NCBI RefSeq assembly: GCF_018413525.1
Contig: NZ_JAHCDD010000035.1
Coordinates: forward strand, 1 to 56,073
Length of the DNA stretch: 56,073 nucleotides
Origin: Acidovorax sp. CCYZU-2555
GTDB lineage: Bacteria > Pseudomonadota > Gammaproteobacteria > Burkholderiales > Burkholderiaceae_C
Direction of reading: 5' to 3'
Position numbers and translations under genes: made by a program. The stretch's first letter is position 1. Each line of letters begins with the position of its first letter. Shown here piece by piece: positions 1 to 9,726 of this stretch. The notes beneath the pieces are model-generated. The model was not told where the DNA came from. It searched no databases and was given only the letters and a program-made list of their open reading frames with translations.

Positions 1-24
1 CCTGAAAGCAGCGCACTGACCGGT

Positions 25-1260
25 GTGCCGCCGACCACGGGCCTGCTTCTGACCGGCGGCGGCGCCCGCGCCGCCTATCAGGTGGGCGTGCTCGAAGCCA
101 TTGCCCATATCCGCCGCAGCTGCGGGCATGGCCATGACCCCAACCCTTTTCCCATCCTGACCGGCACCTCGGCGGGCGCGCTCAATGCGGCGGCGCTGGC
201 CTGCGGCGCCGACCATTTCGATCTCACGGTGCGCAGAATGGCCCATCTCTGGAGCCATCTGCATGCCGAGGACGTCTACCACGCCGATGCGCTGAGCATG
301 CTGCGCAGCGGCGCGCGCTGGCTGAGCCTGCTGTCGCTGGGCTGGGCGCTGACGCGCCTGCGCACCATGCGCCCGCGCTCGCTGCTCGACAACGCGCCGC
401 TGGGCCGGCTGCTGCAGACCGATCTGGTGCCGCTGGAACGCCTGCCCGAAGTCATCGCCGGCGGGCATCTGCGCGCGCTGGCCGTCACCGCGTCCAGCTA
501 TTCGTCGGGCGAGCATGTGACCTTCTACGAAACCCATGCCCAGCTCCAGCCCTGGGTGCGCTCGCAGCGCCGCGCCGTCGGCGGCCACATCACCCACGCC
601 CATCTGCTGGCCTCTTCGGCCATTCCCTTCATCTTCCCCGCGACCGCGCTGGAGATGGGCGAGCACACCGAATACTTCGGCGACGGCTCCATGCGCCAGA
701 CCGCGCCGCTGGCCCCGGCCATCCATCTGGGCGCCGACCGCGTGCTGGTGATAGGCGCGGGGCGCATGCACGGCCCGCAGGAAAGCCCGCCGCCCAGCGC
801 CACGGCCAGCTATCCCACGCTGGCGCAGATCGCCGGCCATACGCTGTCGAACATCTTTCTCGATGCGCTGGCGCTGGACATCGAGCGCGCCCGGCGCATC
901 AATGGCACGCTGGCGCTGATTCCGCCCGACGTGCGCGCGCGCAGCAACCTGCGACCGCTCGATCTGCTGGTGATTGCGCCTTCGCAGCGGCTGGATGCGA
1001 TTGCCGCGCGCCATGTCGGCGATCTGCCGCGCAGCATGCGCAGCCTGCTGGGCGCTCTGGGCGTGACCACCGATGCCAACGACGCGCGCGGCGCGGGCCT
1101 GGCGAGCTACCTGCTGTTCGAGCCCGGCTACATCCGCGAGCTGATGGCGCTGGGCCGCAAGGACACCCTGGCGCAGCGCGAGGAAGTCGTGCAATTCTTC
1201 CAATGGAACCAGGCCGCCAAGGCGCCCGCGGCCAGCCCGCGGGAAGCGGCCTGGGCCTAG
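25..1260 (+). CDS. Patatin-like phospholipase family protein (5' end uncertain)
   Basis: Serine hydrolase of the patatin/RssA type, expected to cleave acyl esters of phospholipids through a Ser-Asp dyad. Seen: the glycine-rich oxyanion motif GGGARAAYQ at about residues 11-19, the nucleophile elbow GTSAG with Ser49, and the dyad motif DGS with Asp220. The 411-residue protein has no signal peptide, so it is probably cytoplasmic or peripheral on the membrane. The GTG at 25 puts the oxyanion motif at the usual distance from the N-terminus, but the frame stays open to the left edge of the window, so the true start could lie upstream. It ends 76 bp before metG. The physiological substrate cannot be read from the sequence. 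Confidence 0.85.
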   Translation: MPPTTGLLLTGGGARAAYQVGVLEAIAHIRRSCGHGHDPNPFPILTGTSAGALNAAALACGADHFDLTVRRMAHLWSHLHAEDVYHADALSMLRSGARWLSLLSLGWALTRLRTMRPRSLLDNAPLGRLLQTDLVPLERLPEVIAGGHLRALAVTASSYSSGEHVTFYETHAQLQPWVRSQRRAVGGHITHAHLLASSAIPFIFPATALEMGEHTEYFGDGSMRQTAPLAPAIHLGADRVLVIGAGRMHGPQESPPPSATASYPTLAQIAGHTLSNIFLDALALDIERARRINGTLALIPPDVRARSNLRPLDLLVIAPSQRLDAIAARHVGDLPRSMRSLLGALGVTTDANDARGAGLASYLLFEPGYIRELMALGRKDTLAQREEVVQFFQWNQAAKAPAASPREAAWA

Positions 1261-1336
1261 GCCGCGCAACCCCACTTCAGCCACGGACCGCGCAAGCCTC
1301 TAAAATCACGGGTTCCCCTAGAGAAAGCCGCTTCCG

Positions 1337-3406
1337 ATGTCTGCACGCAAGATCTTCGCCACCACAGCCCTGCCCTACGCCAACGGCAACTTCCATATCG
1401 GCCACATCATGGAGTACATCCAGGCCGACATCTGGGTGCGTTTCCAGCGAATGCAGGGCAACGACGTGAATTTCGTCGGTGCCGACGACGCCCATGGCGC
1501 GCCCATCATGATCGCCGCCGAGAAGGCCGGCGTCACGCCCCAGCAGTTCGTCGCCAACATCGCTGCAGGCCGCAAGCAGTACCTCGACGGCTTTCACATC
1601 CAGTTCGACAACTGGCACAACACCGATGGCGAGGAAAACCATGTGCTCGCCAAAGAGATTTATCTGGACCTGAAAAAGGCCGGATTCATCGACACCAAGG
1701 TCATCGAGCAGTTCTTCGATCCCGAGAAGAACATGTTCCTGCCCGACCGCTTCATCAAGGGCGAATGCCCCAAGTGCCACGCCAAGGACCAGTACGGCGA
1801 CAACTGCGAAGTCTGCAGCGCCGTCTACGCGCCCACCGACCTGATCAACCCCTACTCGGCACTGTCCGGCGCCCAGCCCGTGCTCAAGAGCTCGGAGCAT
1901 TTCTTCTTCCGCCTGTCGGACCCGCGCTGCGTGGAGTTCCTGCAGGAATGGACGCAGAACGGCAAGCATGTGCAGCCCGAGGTGGCCAACAAGGTCAAGG
2001 AATGGTTCAGCGTGCGCACCAATCCTGACGGCTCGACCAGCGAAGGCCTGGGCGACTGGGACATCTCGCGCGATGCGCCCTATTTCGGCATTGAAATTCC
2101 CGATGCGCCGGGCAAGTACTTCTACGTGTGGCTGGATGCGCCCGTGGGCTACCTGGCCTCGCTGAAGAACCTGCTGGACCGCCGCGGCGAAGACTACGCG
2201 GCCTACATGGCCGACGAAAAGCTCGAGCAGTACCACTTCATCGGCAAGGACATCGTGACTTTCCACACGCTGTTCTGGCCCGCGATGCTCAAGTTCAGCG
2301 GCCGCAAGACGCCCACGCAAATCTTCGTGCACGGCTTCCTCACCGTGAACAACGGCGAGAAGATGAGCAAGAGCCGCGGCACGGGCCTGGACCCGCTCAA
2401 GTACCTGAGCCTGGCGATGAACCCCGAATGGCTGCGCTACTACCTCGCCGCCAAGCTCAACGGCCGCAACGAAGACATAGACTTCAACCGCGAAGACTTC
2501 ATGGCGCGCGTCAACAGCGACCTGATCGGCAAGTTCGTCAACATCGCTTCGCGCGCCGCGGGCTTCCTGTCCAAGCGCTTCGAAGGCAAGCTCGCCGCCC
2601 TGGGCGCCGAAGGCCAGGCGCTGCTGGAGCAGCTGCGCACCCAGGCGCCGGCGATCGCCGACGCATTCGAGAAGCGCGACACCGCGCGCGCCGTGCGCGA
2701 AATCATGCAGCTGTGCGACCGCGTCAACGCCTACGTCGATGCCAACAAGCCCTGGGAGCTCGCCAAACAGGAAGGCATGGACGCACGCCTGCAGGAAGTC
2801 TGCACGACCTGCATCGAAGCTTTCCGCCTGCTCGCCGTGTACATCAAGCCGGTGCTGCCGGCGGTCGCGCAACAGGTCGAGGTCTTCCTCAATGTCGCGC
2901 CGCTGGGCTTTGCCGACGCACAGAACCTGCTGGGTGCAGGCCATGCGATCGGCAGGTACGAGCATCTGCTGCAGCGCGTCGATGTGAAGCAGCTCGACGC
3001 GCTGTTCGAAGCACCGCCCGCGCCGGTCGTGGAAAAAGTGCTGCCCGGCGGTGAAGAGATCGCGCAAACGATTGGCATCGATGACTTCACCAAGGTCGAC
3101 CTGCGCATCGCGAAGATCGTCAACTGCGAAGCCGTCGAAGGCTCGACCAAGCTGCTGCGCCTCACGCTCGACGCGGGCGAAGGCCGCATGCGCAATGTGT
3201 TCAGCGGCATCGCCAGCCACTACCAGCCTGCCGACCTGATTGGCAAGCACACGGTGCTGGTCGCCAACCTCGCGCCACGCAAGATGAAGTTCGGCGTTTC
3301 CGAAGGCATGGTGCTCGCCGCGAGCCATGCCGACGAAAAGGCCCAGCCCGGCATCTACGTGCTCGAGCCCGTGGCCGGCGCCACGCCCGGCATGCGTATC
3401 AACTGA
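1337..3406 (+). CDS. metG: Methionyl-tRNA synthetase
   Basis: Class I aminoacyl-tRNA synthetase that charges tRNA(Met) in the cytoplasm. The HIGH signature is at residues 20-23 and the KMSKS loop at about 342-346. A zinc knuckle with CPKC and CEVC pairs lies near residues 145-160, as in the long MetG1 form. The last ~110 residues, from about [12 protein letters not shown], form the EMAP-II/Trbp111-like OB-fold that binds tRNA and supports dimerisation. The 689-residue length fits full-length bacterial MetG with this appended domain. The ATG follows a GAGAAAG purine stretch. A small lipoprotein gene starts only 11 bp downstream, which suggests co-transcription. Confidence 0.97.
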   Translation: MSARKIFATTALPYANGNFHIGHIMEYIQADIWVRFQRMQGNDVNFVGADDAHGAPIMIAAEKAGVTPQQFVANIAAGRKQYLDGFHIQFDNWHNTDGEENHVLAKEIYLDLKKAGFIDTKVIEQFFDPEKNMFLPDRFIKGECPKCHAKDQYGDNCEVCSAVYAPTDLINPYSALSGAQPVLKSSEHFFFRLSDPRCVEFLQEWTQNGKHVQPEVANKVKEWFSVRTNPDGSTSEGLGDWDISRDAPYFGIEIPDAPGKYFYVWLDAPVGYLASLKNLLDRRGEDYAAYMADEKLEQYHFIGKDIVTFHTLFWPAMLKFSGRKTPTQIFVHGFLTVNNGEKMSKSRGTGLDPLKYLSLAMNPEWLRYYLAAKLNGRNEDIDFNREDFMARVNSDLIGKFVNIASRAAGFLSKRFEGKLAALGAEGQALLEQLRTQAPAIADAFEKRDTARAVREIMQLCDRVNAYVDANKPWELAKQEGMDARLQEVCTTCIEAFRLLAVYIKPVLPAVAQQVEVFLNVAPLGFADAQNLLGAGHAIGRYEHLLQRVDVKQLDALFEAPPAPVVEKVLPGGEEIAQTIGIDDFTKVDLRIAKIVNCEAVEGSTKLLRLTLDAGEGRMRNVFSGIASHYQPADLIGKHTVLVANLAPRKMKFGVSEGMVLAASHADEKAQPGIYVLEPVAGATPGMRIN

Positions 3407-3417
3407 GACAGCCCACC

Positions 3418-3684
3418 ATGGCCTGGCTGCCGCAATGGCGCTGGCTGCTCGCGGCCGGCGCGCTGAGCCTGCTCGGCGGCTGCGCCGTCGTTGCCGTGAC
3501 TTCGGCGGCCGTGAGCGTCACGGCCGGCGTGGTGGGCCTGGCGGCCGATGCCGCCATAGGCACGGCCCGCATCGCGGGCAAGGGAATCGGCAAGGCGGCC
3601 GACGCGATGATGGGCGACGATGCGCCCGCGGCTGCGGACAACAGCGGTGTGAACGTCAAGTACAACATTGCACCTGCGCCCTGA
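3418..3684 (+). CDS. Small hydrophobic lipoprotein
   Basis: An 88-residue protein with a type II signal peptide: a basic/aromatic N-terminus (MAWLPQWRW), a hydrophobic core and the lipobox LLGGC with the acylated Cys at residue 22. The mature part is Ala/Val/Gly-rich with a glycine-zipper-like stretch (VVGLAADAAIGTARIAGKGIG), followed by a short polar tail ending KYNIAPAP. It is therefore expected to be anchored in the outer or inner membrane facing the periplasm. It starts 11 bp after metG and probably shares its transcript. Function is unknown. The link to metG is positional and is not evidence of a role in translation. Confidence 0.75.
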   Translation: MAWLPQWRWLLAAGALSLLGGCAVVAVTSAAVSVTAGVVGLAADAAIGTARIAGKGIGKAADAMMGDDAPAAADNSGVNVKYNIAPAP

Positions 3685-3719
3685 ACTTTGACGGCACAGC
3701 GTGCTCCAAAGCTGCTGCG

Positions 3720-3804
3720 CTTCGACAGGCTCAGCGCGAACGGAGAGGGAGGTTGTGCCTTCTTCCCCGTTCGCCCTGAGCCTGCCTCGCCGGCCGCGTC
3801 GAAG
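3720..3804. repeat. Interrupted inverted repeat of the CTTCGACAGGCTCAG type
   Basis: The left arm (3720-3743) begins CTTCGACAGGCTCAG and ends GCGAACGG. The right arm (3767-3784 plus 3799-3804) is its reverse complement with one mismatch, but is split by 14 extra bases (CCTCGCCGGCCGCG, 3785-3798). The two arms would form a long stem and lie in the gap between the convergent genes of the metG-lipoprotein unit and the BamE-like lipoprotein, a typical place for a REP-like element or bidirectional terminator. The rest of the 147-bp gap shows nothing else. Confidence 0.6.
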
Positions 3805-3831
3805 GGTGAACGGCCTGCCCTATAAATTCCT

Positions 3832-4329
3832 TCAAGGCCCATCGCGCTGCACCAGGCTGCGCCCGGTGCGCAGCACCCGCCCATCCGTGCCGAACGTCAC
3901 GGTGAACAGCATCTCCGTGGTCGGCGGATCGATAAAGCGCCAGTCCCACTCGGTCTCCTGCTTGCGTTCATAGGTCATGCGCTTGGCGGGCTTGCCCAGC
4001 ATGCGGCGCACTTCCTGTTCGGTCATTCCCGCGCGCACCTGCTCGAACGTGTGCGGCGCCACCACCTGGCGCAGTGCCGTCATCTTGCCGTTGGGGCCTA
4101 TGGTGATCATGTAGTTCTGGTGGCCCGCCGGCTGGCGGTTGTACTCGAAGGTGCGCGCGCCATCGGCTTCCTGCCAGATGTTTTCGGGCTCGCCGAAGCG
4201 GTCGCGCACATCGACTTCGGTCGATACATCCTCTTCGAGTTCGGCGATGCGCTGCGGGTCGCAAGCCGCCAGCGAAAGCAGGCCAAAAGCCGCGCCCAGA
4301 CTCCAGATCCAGCGATAGATTGGTCGCAT
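3832..4329 (-). CDS. Lipoprotein with BamE/SmpA-OmlA-like domain
   Basis: A 165-residue lipoprotein: signal peptide MRPIYRWIWSLGAAFGLLSL, lipobox LAAC with Cys23, then a region carrying GEPENIWQEADGARTFEYNR and a later repeat-like block EQVRAGMTEQEVRRMLGKPA. The motif 'VRxGMTxxEVRxxLGxP' followed by W-x-W-x-F is the hallmark of the SmpA/OmlA (BamE) fold, here apparently in two weakly similar copies. It may be a second BamE-like envelope lipoprotein. True BamE is usually shorter, about 110-130 residues, so I do not assign bamE. It is transcribed convergently to the metG unit and divergently from the DUF3460 gene. Confidence 0.75.
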   Translation of the reverse strand: MRPIYRWIWSLGAAFGLLSLAACDPQRIAELEEDVSTEVDVRDRFGEPENIWQEADGARTFEYNRQPAGHQNYMITIGPNGKMTALRQVVAPHTFEQVRAGMTEQEVRRMLGKPAKRMTYERKQETEWDWRFIDPPTTEMLFTVTFGTDGRVLRTGRSLVQRDGP

Positions 4330-4349
4330 AGCTCCATGTCCCGTAAAAT
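4320..4349 (+). promoter_or_regulatory. Putative sigma-70 promoter for the DUF3460-scpA unit
   Basis: A TTGGTC -35-like box (4320-4325) and a TAAAAT -10 box (4344-4349) are separated by 18 bp. They lie 28 bp before the ATG of the DUF3460 gene and partly inside the 5' end of the divergent lipoprotein gene. This is pattern matching only. Confidence 0.4.
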
Positions 4350-4376
4350 CATGTATTCCTACGAGGTTAACAGTCC

Positions 4377-4580
4377 ATGTCTTTTTTCGCCCGCCCCGAT
4401 TACAAATCCGACACCACCCAGTTCATCGAGCAGTTGCGCGCGCAAAAGCCCGATCTCGAGGCACGCCAGCTGGAGGGCCGCGCCCTTCTGTGGGACAAGA
4501 ACGTGGACAGCGAGATCTGGCAAGACTACCGTGCCGGCCGCGTGGAACAAAAGCCCTACGTTTACCAGACCAAGGCCTGA
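4377..4580 (+). CDS. DUF3460 family protein
   Basis: A 67-residue soluble, charged protein (MSFFARPDYKSDTTQFIEQL...VYQTKA) that I recognise as the betaproteobacterial DUF3460 family. Members are short, contain a conserved W-D-K and a D-Y-R-x-G-R-V segment (here LLWDKNVDSEIWQDYRAGRV), and have no known function. No signal peptide or membrane segment is present. It precedes scpA by 34 bp on the same strand and is probably co-transcribed with it. Any role in chromosome segregation would be inference from position only. Confidence 0.85.
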   Translation: MSFFARPDYKSDTTQFIEQLRAQKPDLEARQLEGRALLWDKNVDSEIWQDYRAGRVEQKPYVYQTKA

Positions 4581-4614
4581 GCCTGACGACCGCCAGGCGC
4601 CCGCCTGCTGAGTC

Positions 4615-5475
4615 ATGAGTGGCCCGACAGACGCAGCGCTCGCCATAGCCCCGGGCGAAGCACTCGCGCCCGACGGCCTGGTCGACATCGTCGACCGGGT
4701 GGCTTTGGCGCGCCTGTATGGCGAGCCGCTGTTCGCGCTGCCCAACGACCTCTATATTCCGCCCGACGCGCTCGAAGTCTTCCTCGAAGCCTTTGAAGGC
4801 CCGCTCGACTTGCTGCTCTACCTGATCCGCAAGCAGAACTTCAACATTCTCGACATTCCGATGCTGAGCGTCACGCGCCAGTATCTGCGCTATGTCGACG
4901 AGATCCGCAGCCGCAACCTCGAACTGGCCGCCGAATACCTGCTGATGGCCGCGATGCTGATCGAGATCAAGTCGCGCATGCTGCTGCCGCCCAAGAAGTC
5001 GGCCGACGCGCTCGAAGCCGAGGACCCGCGCGCCGAGCTGGTGCGCCGGCTGCTCGAGTACGAGCAGATCAAGCTGTCGGCCGCACGCCTGGGCCAGTTG
5101 CCCCAGCATGGCCGCGACTTCCTCAAGGCCCAGGTGCATATCGAGCAAAGCCTGCAGCCGCGCTTTCCCGACCTGGTGCCGGGCGAGCTGCAGCAGGCCT
5201 GGCAGGACATCCTCAAGCGCGCCACGCTGATCCAGCACCACCGCATCACGCGCGAGGAACTGAGCGTGCGCGAATACATGAGCCAGATCCTCAAATCGCT
5301 GCAGGGCAAGCGCTTCGTGCCGTTCGAAGACCTTTTCCAGCCCGCGCGCGGCTCCACCGTGCTGGTCGTGACTTTCATCGCCCTGCTCGAGCTGGCCAAG
5401 GAAACGCTGATCGAGATCACCCAGGCCGAAGCCTTCGCACCGATTTACGTGCGACTGGCCTACACACCGCTCTAG
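4615..5475 (+). CDS. scpA: Segregation and condensation protein A
   Basis: Kleisin subunit that bridges the heads of the SMC dimer and, with ScpB, forms the chromosome-condensing SMC-ScpAB complex. Seen: the family signature FEGPLDLLLYLIRKQNFNILDIP near residues 58-80, where the N-terminal helices contact the SMC neck, the central AAEYLLMAAMLIEIKSRMLLP segment, and a C-terminal winged-helix region ending FAPIYVRL. The 286-residue length is normal, with about 40 extra N-terminal residues. No scpB follows: the next gene is nadB. SMC and ScpB must be encoded elsewhere. Confidence 0.95.
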   Translation: MSGPTDAALAIAPGEALAPDGLVDIVDRVALARLYGEPLFALPNDLYIPPDALEVFLEAFEGPLDLLLYLIRKQNFNILDIPMLSVTRQYLRYVDEIRSRNLELAAEYLLMAAMLIEIKSRMLLPPKKSADALEAEDPRAELVRRLLEYEQIKLSAARLGQLPQHGRDFLKAQVHIEQSLQPRFPDLVPGELQQAWQDILKRATLIQHHRITREELSVREYMSQILKSLQGKRFVPFEDLFQPARGSTVLVVTFIALLELAKETLIEITQAEAFAPIYVRLAYTPL

Positions 5476-5523
5476 GGCTGGCTTGCCCTGAGCTGACCGT
5501 CATCCTTCCACGGACGTTTCACC

Positions 5524-7116
5524 ATGGCATTGCACGATTTCGACGTACTCATTGTGGGCAGCGGCCTGGCCGGCCTCACGGCCGCGCTGGAACTCGCGCC
5601 CACGCTCCGCGTCGCGGTGCTGACCAAGCGCAGCCTCGACGACGGCGCGAGCAACCAGGCCCAGGGCGGCATTGCCGCCGTGCTCGCCGAAGACGACAGC
5701 TTCGACGCCCATATCAACGACACGCTGATCGCGGGCGCGGGCCTGAGCGACCTGCCCGCGACGCGCCAGGTGGTCGAGAACGCGCCCGCGGCGATTGCCT
5801 GGCTGCAGTCGCTGGGCGTGCCGTTTTCAGAAGAGAACGGCGAGCTGCACCTCACGCGCGAAGGCGGGCACAGCGCGCGGCGCATCGTGCACGCGACCGA
5901 CGCCACGGGCGCGGCCGTGCAGCGCCAGCTGATAGACACCGTGCGCCGCACGCCGGGCATCACCGTGCTCGAAGACCACACGCTGGTCGACGTGATCACG
6001 TCCAAGCGCCTGGGTCTGGGCGGCGCGCCGCGCTGCCTGGGCCTGTATGCGCTCAACGGCACGACCGACGAAGTCGACACCTTCCGCGCACCCCACACCA
6101 TCCTGGCCACGGGCGGCGCGGGCAAGGTCTACCTCTACACCACCAATCCCGACACCGCGACCGGCGACGGCATCGCGGCCGCCTGGCGCGCGGGCTGCCG
6201 CGTGGCCAATCTGGAATTCATCCAGTTCCACCCGACCTGCCTCTACCATCCGCACGCCAAGTCGTTCCTGATCAGCGAAGCCGTGCGCGGTGAAGGCGGG
6301 CGGCTCTTGCTGCCGGCCGCGCTCGGCGGCCAGCGCTTCATGGACGCGCATGACGAACGCGCCGAACTCGCGCCGCGCGACATCGTCGCGCGCGCCATCG
6401 ACTTCGAGATGAAGAAGCACGGGCTCGACTGCGTCTACCTCGACATCTCGCACCAGAGCCCCGAGTTCCTGCAGGCCCACTTCCCCAATATCCTGGCCAA
6501 GTGCCTGGAACTGGGCATAGACATCACGCGCGAGCCGATTCCTGTCGTGCCCGCGGCGCACTACACCTGCGGCGGCGTGCTCACCGACCTTGCCGGGCGC
6601 ACCGATGTCACCGGCCTGATGGCGATAGGCGAAGCCGCCTGCACGGGCCTGCACGGCGCCAACCGCCTGGCGAGCAACTCACTGCTCGAATGCATGGTGT
6701 TCGCGCGCAGCGCCGCCGACGCGATCCGCGCCGCGGCGCCCGCCGAGACCGGCGCCCTGCCTGACTGGGACGACAGCCAGGTCACCGACGCCGATGAAGC
6801 CGTGGTGATCGCGCACAACTGGGACGAGCTGCGCCGCTTCATGTGGAACTACGTGGGCATAGTGCGCAGCAACAAGCGCCTGGAGCGCGCGGCGCGGCGC
6901 ATCGCCTTGCTCACGGCCGAAATCGACGAGTTCTATGCGCGCTTTCATGTCACGCGCGACCTGCTCGAGCTGCGCAACCTGGTGCAGGTGGCCGAACTCA
7001 TCGTGCGCTCGGCGCAGATGCGCCACGAAAGCCGCGGCCTGCATTACAGCCGCGACTACCCCGCGCTGGCCGCGCCCAGCGCCCCGACCATCCTGGTGCC
7101 GCCGGCCCCCCGCTGA
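5524..7116 (+). CDS. nadB: L-aspartate oxidase
   Basis: FAD enzyme that oxidises L-aspartate to iminoaspartate, the first step of de novo NAD synthesis; the product goes directly to quinolinate synthase NadA. The N-terminal dinucleotide-binding motif is [14 protein letters not shown] (residues 9-22), followed by the flavoprotein motif [15 protein letters not shown]. The fumarate-reductase-like active region [19 protein letters not shown] and the sequence [13 protein letters not shown] are intact, as is the C-terminal helical domain ([18 protein letters not shown]). At 530 residues it is full length. The partner genes nadA and nadC lie about 6.4 kb further on, on the opposite strand, so nadB is not in one operon with them. 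Confidence 0.97.
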   Translation: MALHDFDVLIVGSGLAGLTAALELAPTLRVAVLTKRSLDDGASNQAQGGIAAVLAEDDSFDAHINDTLIAGAGLSDLPATRQVVENAPAAIAWLQSLGVPFSEENGELHLTREGGHSARRIVHATDATGAAVQRQLIDTVRRTPGITVLEDHTLVDVITSKRLGLGGAPRCLGLYALNGTTDEVDTFRAPHTILATGGAGKVYLYTTNPDTATGDGIAAAWRAGCRVANLEFIQFHPTCLYHPHAKSFLISEAVRGEGGRLLLPAALGGQRFMDAHDERAELAPRDIVARAIDFEMKKHGLDCVYLDISHQSPEFLQAHFPNILAKCLELGIDITREPIPVVPAAHYTCGGVLTDLAGRTDVTGLMAIGEAACTGLHGANRLASNSLLECMVFARSAADAIRAAAPAETGALPDWDDSQVTDADEAVVIAHNWDELRRFMWNYVGIVRSNKRLERAARRIALLTAEIDEFYARFHVTRDLLELRNLVQVAELIVRSAQMRHESRGLHYSRDYPALAAPSAPTILVPPAPR

Positions 7117-7152
7117 GCGCGCACCGCCCCTTTTTTTACCGAGGAGACTTCC

Positions 7153-7512
7153 ATGCCCCATCTTTACGTCGAATACAGCGCCAACCTGGCCGACCTGCCC
7201 GAACAGCAGTTGCTCACCGAACTGGTGAACTCCGTCTGCGGCCACCCCTCCATCATCGATGAGTTCGATGTCAAGGGCCGCATCACCAAGACGCAGCAAT
7301 ACGTGATCGGCAATGTGGCGGGCGCGCGCGGCTTCATCCATGCCGAACTGAAGCTGCTGTCGGGCCGCACGCCCGAAGCCAAGAAGGAGCTGTCGGACGG
7401 CATTGGCGAAATACTGCGCCGCCTCACGCCCCACCCCGAAGGCATGCTGGTCCAGGTGAGCGTCGAGATCAGCGACATGGACCGCGGCAGCTACCACAAG
7501 AGCAAGCTGTAA
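7153..7512 (+). CDS. 5-carboxymethyl-2-hydroxymuconate isomerase family protein (tautomerase superfamily)
   Basis: A 119-residue protein beginning MPHLYVEYSANL, with the N-terminal Pro (Pro2 after Met removal) that acts as the general base in the tautomerase superfamily. The remainder (AELKLLSGRTPEAKKELSDGIGEIL, VSVEISDMDR) matches the CHMI/HpcD family, which isomerises 5-carboxymethyl-2-hydroxymuconate in homoprotocatechuate degradation. No other genes of that pathway are nearby: it lies between nadB and a catalase gene. It may be a housekeeping tautomerase of unknown substrate rather than a true catabolic enzyme. An AGGAGA ribosome-binding site (7141-7146) precedes the ATG. Confidence 0.85.
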   Translation: MPHLYVEYSANLADLPEQQLLTELVNSVCGHPSIIDEFDVKGRITKTQQYVIGNVAGARGFIHAELKLLSGRTPEAKKELSDGIGEILRRLTPHPEGMLVQVSVEISDMDRGSYHKSKL

Positions 7513-7618
7513 GCGCTGTTGGCGCGGCGCGGACCGGACAGCCAGGCAGGCCCACGGCCTACAGCGCCCGCCGCGACCGCGCCACATAGTGTGGAGCTAC
7601 CCTCAAAAGGAGCCCACG

Positions 7619-9709
7619 ATGCCACGACAGCCTGCCAAGTCCAAGCCCGCCAAAAACAGCGAATCTGCCTCCAGAGGCCAGGGGGGTGAACTCCAGCAGC
7701 AGGCTGGCGGCACCCACCCCGTGCTGACCACCCAGCAGGGCATTGCCGTTCCGGACAACCAGAACTCGCTGCGCAGCACGCCGCGCGGGCCTACCCTGCT
7801 CGAAGACTTCATCCTGCGGGAGAAGATCACCCATTTCGACCATGAGCGCATTCCAGAGCGCGTGGTGCACGCGCGCGGCAGCGGCGCGCATGGCTTCTTT
7901 GAACTCACGCATTCGCTGGCCGAACACACGACCGCCAAGGTGCTGTCCGAAAAAGGCCTGCGCGTGCCCGTGTTCTGTCGCTTCTCCACTGTGGCGGGCG
8001 GCGCGGGCTCGGTCGATACGCCGCGCGACGTGCGCGGCTTCGCCGTCAAGTTCTACACGCCCGAAGGCAACTGGGACCTCGTGGGCAACAATATTCCGGT
8101 GTTTTTCATCCAGGACGCGATGAAGTTTCCCGACCTGGTGCATGCCGTGAAGATGGAACCCGACCGCGCATTCCCCCAGGCCGCGAGCGCGCACGACACG
8201 TTCTGGGACTTCATCTCGCTGATGCCCGAATCCATGCACATGGTGATGTGGATCATGAGCGACCGCACCATTCCGCGCAGCCTGCGCATGATCGAAGGCT
8301 TTGGCGTGCACAGCTTCCGCCTGGTCAACGCCCAAGGCAAGAGCACCTTCGTCAAGTTCCACTGGCGCCCGGTGCTGGGACTGCAGTCGACGGTCTGGGA
8401 CGAAGCCGTCAAGCTGCAGGCCGCCGACAACGACTTCCACCGGCGCGACCTGTTCGAATCCATCAGCGCGGGCAACTTCCCCGCCTGGGATCTGGCCGTG
8501 CAGCTGTTCTCCGAGGAAGAAGCCGACGCCTTCGACTTCGACCACCTCGACGCGACCAAGCTGGTGCCCGAGGAGCTGGTGCCGCTGCAGGTCATTGGCC
8601 GCATGACGCTGGACCGCTGGCCCGACAACTTCTTCGCCGAGACCGAACAGGTCGCGTTCTGCCCGGCCAATGTGCCGCCGGGCATCGATTTCTCCAACGA
8701 CCCGCTGCTGCAGGGCCGGCTGTTCTCCTATCTCGACACCCAGCTTTCGCGCCTGGGCAGCGCCAACTTCACGCAGATTCCGATAAACGCGCCCCAATGC
8801 CCGTTCGCCCACAACCAGCGCGACGGCCATATGCAGATGCAGCGCCCCAAAGGCCGCGTCGCCTATGAGCCTTCGAGCCTGCAGGCCGACAGCCCGCGCG
8901 CCAGCGCTGCCACCGGCATGCGCCATTTCGCCGAAGCGCCCGACGACGGCGTCAAGGGCCGGGTGCGCGCCGAGAGCTTTGCCGACCATTTCAGCCAGGC
9001 GCGCATGTTCTTCCAGAGCCAGGGCCACATCGAGCAGGCGCACATGGCGTCGGCGCTGGTGTTCGAGCTGTCCAAGGTGGAAACGCCCGCGGTGCGCGAA
9101 GCCGTGGTCGGCCAGCTGCAGCATATCGACAAGGGCCTGGCCGAACGCGTGGCCAAGGGCCTGGGCATGGCCAAGCTGCCGGCGCCGCCGCCCGCGGCCC
9201 AGCCTGCCAAGGAGATGCCGGTCTCGCCGGCGTTGCGCTTGATCGACCGCATGAAACCGACGCTGGCCGGCCGCTGCATAGGGCTGCTGGTCGCCGACGG
9301 CTCGAATGCCGAATCGATCGCCAAGATACGCAAGGCCGTCGAAGCCGCGGGCGCGACGCTCAAGGTGGTCGCACCCAAGATACAGGTGCAGCTCAGCGAC
9401 GGCAGCACGCTCGCCGCCGACGGGCAACTCGCGGGCACGCCTTCGGTGCTGTTCGACGCCGTGGCTTCGGTGATTCCGCTGGAGCAGGGCTCGCTGCTGT
9501 CGCACGAGGCCGCGGCCGTCGACTGGTTCCGTGACGCGTTCGGCCACCTCAAGGCGATTGCCGCGTGCAAGGGCACGCGGCAGATTCTCTCGGCCGGCGG
9601 CATCGAGCCCGACGCGGGCGTGTTCACTCCCGACCAGATCGCGGAGTTCCTCAAAGCCGCGCAGACCCGTCAGTGGGTGCGCGAACCCAAGCTGCGCTCG
9701 CTGGCCTGA
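7619..9709 (+). CDS. katE: Large-subunit catalase (HPII/KatE type)
   Basis: Monofunctional haem catalase that dismutes hydrogen peroxide. I start it at the ATG at 7619 because AAAAGGAG lies just upstream; a GTG ten codons earlier lacks this. The catalytic His is in VVHARGSGAHGFFELTHS, the active-site Asn in DLVGNNIPVFFIQD, and the haem-ligand Tyr in RLFSYLDTQLSRLG. At 696 residues it is a large-subunit enzyme with the C-terminal DJ-1/PfpI-like flavodoxin domain (from about RCIGLLVADGSNAESIAKI). There is no signal peptide. By analogy with E. coli katE it would be stationary-phase or stress induced. No clear promoter or operator was found in the 106-bp upstream gap. Confidence 0.95.
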   Translation: MPRQPAKSKPAKNSESASRGQGGELQQQAGGTHPVLTTQQGIAVPDNQNSLRSTPRGPTLLEDFILREKITHFDHERIPERVVHARGSGAHGFFELTHSLAEHTTAKVLSEKGLRVPVFCRFSTVAGGAGSVDTPRDVRGFAVKFYTPEGNWDLVGNNIPVFFIQDAMKFPDLVHAVKMEPDRAFPQAASAHDTFWDFISLMPESMHMVMWIMSDRTIPRSLRMIEGFGVHSFRLVNAQGKSTFVKFHWRPVLGLQSTVWDEAVKLQAADNDFHRRDLFESISAGNFPAWDLAVQLFSEEEADAFDFDHLDATKLVPEELVPLQVIGRMTLDRWPDNFFAETEQVAFCPANVPPGIDFSNDPLLQGRLFSYLDTQLSRLGSANFTQIPINAPQCPFAHNQRDGHMQMQRPKGRVAYEPSSLQADSPRASAATGMRHFAEAPDDGVKGRVRAESFADHFSQARMFFQSQGHIEQAHMASALVFELSKVETPAVREAVVGQLQHIDKGLAERVAKGLGMAKLPAPPPAAQPAKEMPVSPALRLIDRMKPTLAGRCIGLLVADGSNAESIAKIRKAVEAAGATLKVVAPKIQVQLSDGSTLAADGQLAGTPSVLFDAVASVIPLEQGSLLSHEAAAVDWFRDAFGHLKAIAACKGTRQILSAGGIEPDAGVFTPDQIAEFLKAAQTRQWVREPKLRSLA

Positions 9710-9726
9710 ACGACTACGCCCCAAGA

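Noticed and set aside
1277..3328. A 683-codon open frame on the minus strand opposite metG
   Set aside because: It is exactly antisense to metG codons, is rich in His/Gln/Arg/Val as expected for a shadow frame in GC-rich DNA, and has no recognisable domain.
3832..4329. Naming the lipoprotein bamE
   Set aside because: It has the SmpA/OmlA pattern but is longer, with a second related block, and the true bamE normally lies next to fur in betaproteobacteria.
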